DNA from: UMGS1840 sp964537245
Lineage (GTDB): Bacteria > Bacillota > Clostridia > UMGS1840
NCBI GenBank assembly: GCA_964537245.1
Contig: CAZHZL010000119.1
Coordinates: forward strand, 1 to 5,562
Direction: 5' to 3'
Length of the DNA stretch: 5,562 bases
The notes below the pieces were generated by a model, which saw only the letters and a list, made by a program, of their open reading frames with translations, was not told where the DNA came from and searched no databases. Below are positions 1 through 4,680 of the stretch, in pieces. The position numbers and the translations under genes were made by a program. The stretch's first letter is position 1; every line of letters begins with the position of its first letter.

Positions 1-32
1 TCGCTAAAAAGATACACATATTTTTTACTCAT
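1..32 (-). CDS. ppdK: Pyruvate, phosphate dikinase, N-terminal fragment (runs off left edge)
   Basis: Only the first 10 full codons are inside the window, reading MSKKYVYLFS followed by a codon starting GA (Asp or Glu). Seen: an ATG at 32-30 placed 10 nt after a perfect AGGAGG, and a strong promoter upstream. From memory of the family, clostridial pyruvate phosphate dikinases begin with M-x-K-K/W-Y-V-Y-L-F followed by a Ser/Glu-Glu-Gly segment, and the visible residues fit that opening well. The enzyme interconverts pyruvate, ATP and phosphate with phosphoenolpyruvate, AMP and pyrophosphate in the cytoplasm, and in many anaerobes works in glycolysis or gluconeogenesis. The gene is separate from the upstream sporulation gene and has its own promoter. 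The identification rests on ten residues and is tentative; that this is a real gene start is much more certain. Confidence 0.6.
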   Translation of the reverse strand, partial: MSKKYVYLFS

Positions 33-42
33 ATATGGTATT

Positions 43-48
43 CCTCCT
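43..48 (-). promoter_or_regulatory. Shine-Dalgarno site of the ppdK-like gene
   Basis: The minus strand reads AGGAGG, a perfect match to the anti-SD core, with 10 nt between it and the ATG at 32-30. This supports the short partial gene at the left edge and predicts efficient translation. Confidence 0.85.
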
Positions 49-76
49 GATATATTATATATTTTTTACAAAATTG

Positions 77-110
77 GTATGTACTTACAAAATCAAATGC
101 AGACACATAC
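77..110 (-). repeat. Inverted repeat at the predicted 5' end of the ppdK-like transcript
   Basis: On the minus strand GTATGTGT (110-103) can pair with GTACATAC (84-77), giving six Watson-Crick pairs and two G-U pairs around an 18-nt loop. The left arm starts at the transcription start inferred from the promoter at 117-144. It could be a 5'-terminal stem-loop that protects the mRNA, or an operator bound by a repressor. I recognise no known operator consensus, and the stem is AT-rich and modest, so chance is possible. Confidence 0.35.
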
Positions 111-116
111 ATATTT

Positions 117-144
117 ATTATACCATATTTTTTCAATTTGTAAA
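117..144 (-). promoter_or_regulatory. Sigma-A promoter with extended -10, driving the ppdK-like gene
   Basis: The minus strand shows TTTACA (144-139, four of six consensus bases plus the correct final ACA), a 16-nt spacer, and a perfect TATAAT (122-117) preceded by TGG, the extended -10 TGn motif. Transcription should start near 110, giving a leader of about 78 nt before the ATG at 32. Phased A-tracts lie just upstream (148-173) where an UP element would sit. It falls in the intergenic gap after spoIIR, so the ppdK-like gene need not depend on upstream transcription. Confidence 0.8.
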
Positions 145-147
145 GAG

Positions 148-173
148 TTTTTACGAGTTTTTTTCAAGTTTTT
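148..173 (-). promoter_or_regulatory. Phased A-tracts, possible UP element
   Basis: Three A-runs on the minus strand, at 173-169 (5 A), 164-158 (7 A) and 152-148 (5 A), have centres 10 and 11 bp apart, about one helical turn. Relative to a start at 110 they cover roughly -38 to -63, the region contacted by the RNA polymerase alpha C-terminal domain. Such runs bend DNA and often raise promoter strength in low-GC Firmicutes. The function is inferred from position. Confidence 0.5.
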
Positions 174-202
174 GCAAATAAACCTAATTTAATGTGCTTT
201 TT

Positions 203-811
203 TTAAAAAAATTTATTAAATATTTCTATTATTTTGAATTTTACAACGGTTTTGTCGTCTGTTGAAGTAATCATTTTTATTTCATTTTCATCTAAAATAT
301 CATTTAAAAGAGTAAATTTTTCGTCTGTCGTTTGAGTTATTCCGTCAAGCATACATAAAGACGGATACATCACACAAAAAAAGTTCTCACCCTTTCCCTC
401 ACCCAAATTTATTATAACTGCGTCATATATACCTGACGGAAGTGTAAAATCAGCATATTCTCTTACGGGAAAAAATTCTGATTTTACAATCAAATCGCAT
501 TTATATCCTGTGTTTTGCTTTTCCAAAAAATTATTTATTTGTTTTTCAATATATTTTTCGTTTTCTTTGAAATAGACAAGTACAGAATTTTTATCTTTAT
601 CAATTTCCGGCTTAAAATTCTCAAAAAAATACTTTCTTGCAGCCATTTTAATATCCTGGTCATATTCCGAATTGCTGTTTGCTCTTATGTGAAACCTTAC
701 AATTGAATTATTGATATTTTTCACATTATCTTTTTCCGAAGCGTACACACAAAAGCAAGCTCCGATAAATAAACAACACATAAAAGAAATAAAAAGTCTT
801 TTAAAATTCAT
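203..811 (-). CDS. spoIIR: Stage II sporulation protein R (SpoIIR)
   Basis: SpoIIR is the signal made in the forespore under sigma-F and secreted into the space between the forespore and mother-cell membranes. There it activates the SpoIIGA protease, which processes pro-sigma-E. From the chosen start the protein has 202 residues. Residues 1-24 are a signal peptide: basic Lys4-Arg5, a Cys-rich hydrophobic core, and a probable cut after VYA (24). The family signature is clear: VRFHIRANSNS (38-48) followed by DQD (51-53), and a C-terminal block with PSGIYDAVIINLGEGKGEN (125-143), then FFCV-YPSLC (144-153). The track to a start is as follows: ATGs lie at 826, 820 and 811, and only the one at 811 has a properly spaced GGAG (824-821, 9 nt away); it also begins a normal signal peptide. 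It has its own predicted sigma-F promoter at 857-886. No clear intrinsic terminator follows the stop codon. Confidence 0.93.
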   Translation of the reverse strand: MNFKRLFISFMCCLFIGACFCVYASEKDNVKNINNSIVRFHIRANSNSEYDQDIKMAARKYFFENFKPEIDKDKNSVLVYFKENEKYIEKQINNFLEKQNTGYKCDLIVKSEFFPVREYADFTLPSGIYDAVIINLGEGKGENFFCVMYPSLCMLDGITQTTDEKFTLLNDILDENEIKMITSTDDKTVVKFKIIEIFNKFF

Positions 812-820
812 AAAAATCAT

Positions 821-824
821 CTCC
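821..824 (-). promoter_or_regulatory. Shine-Dalgarno site that fixes the spoIIR start
   Basis: GGAG on the minus strand lies 9 nt upstream of the ATG at 811-809. The ATG at 826-824 overlaps this site and the ATG at 820-818 directly abuts it, so neither can use it. The longest reading frame therefore probably over-calls the protein by five residues. Confidence 0.75.
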
Positions 825-826
825 AT

Positions 827-856
827 AAAAAAATCAACGCGAAAAAGCGTTAATTT
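827..856 (-). terminator. Intrinsic terminator at the end of the ftsX-ispE cluster
   Basis: The minus-strand RNA can form a 10-bp stem: AAAUUAACGC (856-847) with GCGUUGAUUU (840-831), including one U-G pair and a GC-containing CGC/GCG apex, around a 6-nt UUUUUC loop. A run of seven U (833-827) overlaps the lower 3' arm and continues past it. This is the layout of a Rho-independent terminator, and it sits 33 nt after the ispE stop. It lies immediately upstream of the spoIIR ribosome site and directly downstream of the predicted sigma-F promoter, whose start point would fall in the left arm. Confidence 0.7.
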
Positions 857-886
857 AATATTTACCTTTTTTTGAATTTTTATACA
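857..886 (-). promoter_or_regulatory. Predicted sigma-F (forespore) promoter of spoIIR
   Basis: The minus strand has TGTATA (886-881), which fits the sigma-F -35 element WGHATA in full. After 14 nt comes GGTAAATATT (866-857), which fits the -10 element GGYRAMAMTW at nine of ten positions (T replaces the second conserved A). Transcription should start near 850-849, giving a leader of about 38 nt. In Bacillus subtilis spoIIR is transcribed by sigma-F, so the gene identity and the motif support each other. Sigma-G elements are similar, and some overlap in recognition cannot be excluded. Confidence 0.7.
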
Positions 887-888
887 TT

Positions 889-1743
889 TTATTTTAAAAA
901 ATCAAGAAAAAAAGTCTGTGAATATGTTTTTTTGAATTCTTCGTAAGCTTCTTTTGCTGATGATTCATTATCAAAAACAGCAAAAACTGACGGGCCGCTT
1001 CCGCTCATAACAGCGCCCAATGCACCATTTTTTATAAATGTGTTCTTTATTTCATCAATAACGGGGTGCATTTGCACAGTAACATTTTCCAAAACATTAT
1101 ACATCATTCTTGACAAATTTTTAATATCGTTTGCTTCAAGCGCCTCAACAATTCCGCGGGTATATGGGTGAAGTTCCGGTTTTATGCTGTCATATTTTGT
1201 GAAAATATCCTTGGTGGAAACATTTATATTTTCCGGCTTTACGAGGACAATATAACAGCCGGAAAGCCTGTTTAAAGATGTCAGCTTTTCTCCTGTACCT
1301 TTTGCTAGGCATACTCCGCCTCTTATGCAGAAAGGTACATCTTTGCCTACTGTATCACCTATTTTTTCAAGCTCATCATCCGAAACACCAGCATTATAAA
1401 GGATATTAAGCCCCTTCAAAACCGCCGCGCCGTCTGTACTGCCGCCTGCAAGACCTGCACAAACAGGAATATTTTTTTCTATTCTTATGTCTGCACCGCC
1501 TGTAATACCTGTATATTCAAAAAAAGCTTTTGCTGCTTTAACAGCTATATTTCTGTCATCGGTAGGAATGTACGGAAGATTGCATTTCATTTTTATACTG
1601 TCGCTCTTTTGAATTTCCACAACATCATAAAGCGGTATTTCACACATAACCATTTCAAGCTCATGATAGCCGTCTTCCCTTTTCCCTAAAACATCAAGTG
1701 ACAAATTTATTTTTGCATTTGCCTTAAGAATTATTTCATTCAT
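889..1743 (-). CDS. ispE: 4-diphosphocytidyl-2-C-methyl-D-erythritol kinase (IspE)
   Basis: This cytoplasmic GHMP kinase phosphorylates 4-diphosphocytidyl-2-C-methyl-D-erythritol with ATP at the 2-hydroxyl, the fourth step of the MEP pathway to isoprenoids (quinones, undecaprenyl carrier). The 284-residue length is normal. Visible motifs are KANAKINL at 7-14 with catalytic Lys11, DGYHEL at 24-29, the glycine-rich ATP loop PVCAGLAGGSTDGAAVL at 93-109, GKDVPF at 133-138 with catalytic Asp135, and the third GHMP motif MSGSGPSVFAVF at 246-257. All key residues are present, so the enzyme should be active. Its ATG overlaps the TGA of the S41 protease gene as ATGA, which suggests translational coupling; a GAGG lies 13 nt upstream inside that gene. 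It is the last gene of the cluster before the terminator at 827-856. Linkage to sporulation and envelope genes is common in Firmicutes and need not mean a shared role. Confidence 0.97.
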   Translation of the reverse strand: MNEIILKANAKINLSLDVLGKREDGYHELEMVMCEIPLYDVVEIQKSDSIKMKCNLPYIPTDDRNIAVKAAKAFFEYTGITGGADIRIEKNIPVCAGLAGGSTDGAAVLKGLNILYNAGVSDDELEKIGDTVGKDVPFCIRGGVCLAKGTGEKLTSLNRLSGCYIVLVKPENINVSTKDIFTKYDSIKPELHPYTRGIVEALEANDIKNLSRMMYNVLENVTVQMHPVIDEIKNTFIKNGALGAVMSGSGPSVFAVFDNESSAKEAYEEFKKTYSQTFFLDFLK

Positions 1744-3059
1744 CTTTTTTCTATTTCCTCAATTGCAGCTTTTAGCTGTGTATCATCTTTTTCTTCCATA
1801 AGATACACATTTTTAACTTCTTCCCCCAAATGAACTTCTACATCGGGTTTAATACCTTTTTTATGGATATTTGTTCCGTCAGGAAGGAAGTATTCGCCTG
1901 TTGTTATTACCATCGCTGTTTTTGAATCAACATAAAACTGTGTTCCCACAACGCCTTTGCCGAAGCTTTTTTCTCCGACAAGAACTGCGTTATTATTTAC
2001 CTTTAAGCCGCCCGCAAGAAGCTCTGCTGCGCTGGCAGTATTCTGATTTATAAGAATAACAATCGGTATATCTATGCATTTTTCGTCTGATTTGTAAACT
2101 TCATCTTTGGAATTTCTGTTTTTTATAGTAACGATTGTACCCTCAGGCATAAAATAATCTGAGGTTTCAACAACACTATCAAGAAGTCCTCCGCTGTTGT
2201 TTCTCAAATCTATAATAAGTCCCTTTGGCTTATAAACTTCAAGCTCTTTCATATGCTCTTTTACTTCATCGCCTGTCATCATATCGAAGCTTGAAATTTT
2301 AAGGTATGCAATATTGTTATCAAGAACTCTTGAGCTGACGGTTGTGATTGTAACAGCCTTTCTTTCAAGCTCTAACTCTTTTTCTTTGCCTTCGGGAGTA
2401 AGAATTGTAACCTTAACCGTATCGCCGGCTTCACCTTTTATTTTAGCAACAACATCATCTATATAAACGCCTACTGCGTTATCTCCGTCAACCTTAACTA
2501 TTTTATCTCCGGGTAAAATTCCGTTTTCTGAAGCACTTCCGCCTTTGTAACACTCTGTTACGGTGATATATCCGTCTTCATCAGTTGTCACAGATACACC
2601 TATTCCTACATAACCGCCAGTAATTGATTGATTAAATTCTTCTAAGGTCTCCTCATCAAGATAATAAGTAAACTGGTCTCCGTATGAAGCTGCATAAGTT
2701 GACATAGCGTTTTCAAAAGCTTTATTATGGTCAATCTGATCTTTGAAATAAAAGTTTTTATCTATAAGCTCGTTTATTTTGTTTATTTTTAAATTCTGTA
2801 TGCTTCCTGTATTTATTCTCTCAACAACCATACCGCCAAAAAAGCAGGTTGCACAAATAAGTACAACAAGAACAAAAGAAAGAAGCCTTTGGCTGAAAGA
2901 TTTTTTCTCTTCGTGATGCTCAACAACTATTTTTACCTGTTCTTCAGGATGCTCTTTTTTATAATTATTCACAAGCTCTTTGTCAAGCTCTGCATTTTTT
3001 TCTTTTTCTTCTATTTCTTTTTCTTCTTCGTTCTGATTAAAATTTTTTTCTTCGTTCAT
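1740..3059 (-). CDS. Membrane-anchored S41 C-terminal processing peptidase with PDZ domain
   Basis: A CtpA/CtpB-type serine protease, 439 residues. Order: a highly charged, mostly acidic cytoplasmic tail (1-55), one membrane segment (about 58-78) that should place the rest outside, an S41 N-terminal helical region (about 84-144), a PDZ domain (about 146-235, with GGYVGIGV at its start and GILPGDKIVKVDG at 180-192), and the protease core (about 240-412). Nucleophile Ser343 lies in NTASAAEL and general base Lys368 in EKSFGKG, 25 residues apart as in B. subtilis CtpB. The Gln expected four residues after the Lys is Gly372, with Gln374 two residues on. Family roles include trimming secreted or membrane proteins, and CtpB acts in sporulation signalling. 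B. subtilis also carries ctpB near ftsEX, so the neighbourhood fits. In-frame TAG and TAA just upstream rule out a longer start; no good Shine-Dalgarno site is seen, only GGACGG 12 nt away in a hairpin arm. Its natural substrate is unknown. Confidence 0.93.
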   Translation of the reverse strand: MNEEKNFNQNEEEKEIEEKEKNAELDKELVNNYKKEHPEEQVKIVVEHHEEKKSFSQRLLSFVLVVLICATCFFGGMVVERINTGSIQNLKINKINELIDKNFYFKDQIDHNKAFENAMSTYAASYGDQFTYYLDEETLEEFNQSITGGYVGIGVSVTTDEDGYITVTECYKGGSASENGILPGDKIVKVDGDNAVGVYIDDVVAKIKGEAGDTVKVTILTPEGKEKELELERKAVTITTVSSRVLDNNIAYLKISSFDMMTGDEVKEHMKELEVYKPKGLIIDLRNNSGGLLDSVVETSDYFMPEGTIVTIKNRNSKDEVYKSDEKCIDIPIVILINQNTASAAELLAGGLKVNNNAVLVGEKSFGKGVVGTQFYVDSKTAMVITTGEYFLPDGTNIHKKGIKPDVEVHLGEEVKNVYLMEEKDDTQLKAAIEEIEKR

Positions 3060-3071
3060 AATTTAAAGCTA

Positions 3072-3100
3072 CCGTCCGAAAATTAAAAATTCCCGAACGG
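3072..3100 (-). other. Stem-loop in the M23-S41 intergenic leader
   Basis: In the minus-strand RNA, CCGUUCG (3100-3094) pairs with CGGACGG (3078-3072), and the interior continues with GGAAUU against AAUUUU, giving up to 13 bp with three G-U pairs and a UUU loop. No real U-run follows (it reads UAGCUUUAAAUU), so it is a poor terminator. It ends 12 nt before the ATG of the S41 gene and covers the only weak ribosome-site candidate. It may be an mRNA-processing or stabilising element, or control how much protease is made relative to the hydrolase. Confidence 0.5.
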
Positions 3101-3119
3101 CTTTCCTTTCATAATTTAA

Positions 3120-4262
3120 TTATCTTACATAATTAAGCGGGTCAGTTCTCACACCGTTAACCGCCACTTCAAAATGAAGATGTGGTCCTGTTGAAACACC
3201 TGTGCTTCCTTCTCTGCCTATGACCTGCCCTTTTGTTACTGATGCACCGACAGAAACAAGTCGTGCGCTCATATGTGCATACAATGTTGTTATACCTCCG
3301 CCATGGCTGATAACTACATAATTACCAAATGAACTTGAATATTCGGAGACAATAACTGTACCGCTATTTGCCGCTACAATGTTACATCCATTAGGACCAC
3401 CAATATCAAGACCGTTATGGACTTTAACAGTTCCATAAACCGGGTGAACTCGTCTTCCGAAATATGAGGTTATGTATTTTGATGAAGGACATGGCCAAAT
3501 AAAGCCCGTAGCCGAAGCTGTTGACGACTGTGAAGAGCTGTTTCTTGCTGCAAGAAGCGCTTTAATCTGGCTTTCGATACGCTGCGCTTCTCTTTCTTTA
3601 GCTTTAAGCTGCTGATTATAAGAATTAATATCTCCGTTTATATCGTCCAAAACAGCCTGATTTTGTACCTGAAGAGCTTCGACATTTACTTTTTCCGTTT
3701 CAGCCTGAGCTTTTAAAATCTCAATTTCGTCTTTTTTTGTTTCAAGCGTAGCTTTAGCGTCTTCCACAACTGCTTTTCTGTTTACAATTTTTTCTATAAC
3801 ACCTTGATCATATTCGGAAATCTGTTTTATAACTTCCATACGATAGAAAAAATCCGATATACTTTCACTATTCAGAATAATATCCAGATATGAAGAAGAA
3901 TTATCCTCATAAAGAGCTCGCATGCGCTCTTTGAAAAGCTCATCAGCCTTATTTTTTTCGCCTGTAAGGTCTTCAATTTCTTTTTCTTTTGCGTTTATAT
4001 CTGACTGCACAGCTGCAATTTTTGAATTAATTGCGTATAATTTGGCATTTGCTTCAGACATCTGTGCGTCAATCTTTTTCTTTTTTTCAATATACGGTGT
4101 TTTGCTTTTTTCTGCCTGATTTATTTTTTCCCTGATAGCGTTAGCTTCGCTCTGAGCACTGCTTTTCTGCTGTTCAAGCTCGCTTTGCTGATCTGCAATT
4201 ACAGTATATGAAGAAAAAATAAGTATTATACAGAATATCAATGATATACATTTTAATCTCAT
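3120..4262 (-). CDS. Secreted coiled-coil M23 peptidoglycan endopeptidase (CwlO/PcsB/EnvC-like)
   Basis: Predicted to cut peptide cross-links in peptidoglycan outside the cell. The 380-residue protein has a signal peptide (1-23, probable cut after TVIA), a long coiled-coil region (about 24-240), a Ser/Thr-rich linker (241-252), and a C-terminal LytM/M23 domain (253-380). The coiled coil includes a segment at 113-160, around RMRALYE and LDIIL-SESISDFFYR, typical of hydrolases controlled by FtsEX. All M23 active-site residues are present: His282 and Asp286 in HNGLD, His330 in YAH, and His361 and His363 in HLH. It is therefore likely a working zinc enzyme, unlike E. coli EnvC, whose LytM domain is degenerate and activates amidases. 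FtsEX controls CwlO in B. subtilis and PcsB in Streptococcus pneumoniae, and ftsX lies two genes upstream here. Its ATG shares one base with the previous stop (TAATG); a GGGGG site is 11 nt upstream. The fold of the coiled coil resembles PcsB more than EnvC only by inference. Confidence 0.93.
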   Translation of the reverse strand: MRLKCISLIFCIILIFSSYTVIADQQSELEQQKSSAQSEANAIREKINQAEKSKTPYIEKKKKIDAQMSEANAKLYAINSKIAAVQSDINAKEKEIEDLTGEKNKADELFKERMRALYEDNSSSYLDIILNSESISDFFYRMEVIKQISEYDQGVIEKIVNRKAVVEDAKATLETKKDEIEILKAQAETEKVNVEALQVQNQAVLDDINGDINSYNQQLKAKEREAQRIESQIKALLAARNSSSQSSTASATGFIWPCPSSKYITSYFGRRVHPVYGTVKVHNGLDIGGPNGCNIVAANSGTVIVSEYSSSFGNYVVISHGGGITTLYAHMSARLVSVGASVTKGQVIGREGSTGVSTGPHLHFEVAVNGVRTDPLNYVR

Positions 4263-4666
4263 TAATTCGCAATCCCCCTAAATAGTTTATCAAAGAAGTT
4301 TAATATCAAGATAAGAAGCGGAATAGCTACAACCATAAAAACTGCCATCTTAAGTATAAGCTTATTTTCTCTTTTAATTTCTGAAGCTGACCGTTTTACA
4401 TGCTTTTTCTTTTTCTTTTCGTATAACGCTCTTTGATCTATAAAATCATCATCTGAAGATTTTTTGTTTTTTGAACTGCTGTGTCTTCTGCTACTGCTGC
4501 TCTCACTACTATGATGTCTGTGTCTGCTATGACTGTGATTGCTGCTATGTCTGCTTCTATGATGTCTGTGTTTTGTTTCAGTTGATTTTTCGTTTGTCTC
4601 TGCGCTGTGTTCTTCATTATGAGAATTCACTTCAACAGCTGCCTCATTTATACTTTCGTTTCCCAT
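4262..4666 (-). CDS. Unknown His/Ser/Arg-rich single-pass membrane protein in the ftsX cluster
   Basis: I do not recognise a family. The 134 residues divide into an acidic/polar start (1-30), a His/Arg/Ser-rich low-complexity stretch (about 32-68, with ten His between 33 and 62), a short DDDFIDQRALYE segment (72-83) that looks less random, a basic KKKKKHVKR patch (84-92), and one hydrophobic segment (about 106-125) ending in a 9-residue tail. The basic flank suggests the N-terminal part is cytoplasmic and only the tail is outside. AGGAG (4678-4674) is 7 nt before the ATG, after a 14-nt gap from ftsX, and its stop overlaps the M23 gene start, so it is clearly translated as part of this cluster. 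It could be an adaptor for FtsEX or the hydrolase, or a metal- or nucleic-acid-binding tail; none of this is shown. The low-complexity part evolves fast, so homologues may be recognisable only by position and by the C-terminal half. Confidence 0.85.
   Translation of the reverse strand: MGNESINEAAVEVNSHNEEHSAETNEKSTETKHRHHRSRHSSNHSHSRHRHHSSESSSSRRHSSSKNKKSSDDDFIDQRALYEKKKKKHVKRSASEIKRENKLILKMAVFMVVAIPLLILILNFFDKLFRGIAN
4509..4571 (-). repeat. 15-bp direct repeat inside the His-rich gene
   Basis: The 15 bases CTATGATGTCTGTGT (plus strand) occur exactly at 4509-4523 and 4557-4571, 48 bp (16 codons) apart and in frame. In the protein this gives HRHH at 33-36 and again at 49-52. It points to an in-frame internal duplication that built the His-rich stretch, and is a possible site of length variation between strains. 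Confidence 0.8.
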
Positions 4667-4680
4667 AACCGTTCTCCTTT

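Noticed and set aside
54..59. Second TATAAT close to the ppdK-like start
   Set aside because: The -35 position reads ACATAC, and the leader would start almost at the ribosome site; the promoter at 117-144 is far better.
198..211. Perfect T7A7 palindrome at the spoIIR stop, as a terminator
   Set aside because: No GC pairs and overlap with the coding end; a pure A/T stem is not a credible intrinsic terminator, and such runs are common in this AT-rich DNA.
515..706. Plus-strand open frame opposite spoIIR
   Set aside because: Lies wholly inside a well-supported SpoIIR gene, is biased by AT content, and has no recognisable features.
812..826. Two extra ATG codons that would lengthen SpoIIR by up to five residues
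   Set aside because: The first ATG overlaps the GGAG and the second directly abuts it, so neither has usable spacing; the ATG at 811 has 9-nt spacing and starts a typical signal peptide.
2889..3086. Plus-strand open frame rich in Phe
   Set aside because: It is the antisense shadow of the Glu/Lys-rich tail of the S41 protease (GAA/AAA codons give TTC/TTT) and crosses the gap stem-loop.
3072..3100. Stem-loop as an intrinsic terminator ending the M23 transcript
   Set aside because: The minus strand after the stem has only a short U3 and no U-run, so efficient termination is unlikely; kept as a leader structure instead.
4471..4668. Plus-strand open frame encoding a Cys/Tyr-rich small protein
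   Set aside because: It is the antisense image of the Ser/His-rich coding stretch, whose codons read as Cys/Tyr/Val in reverse; it has no supporting ribosome site or family resemblance.
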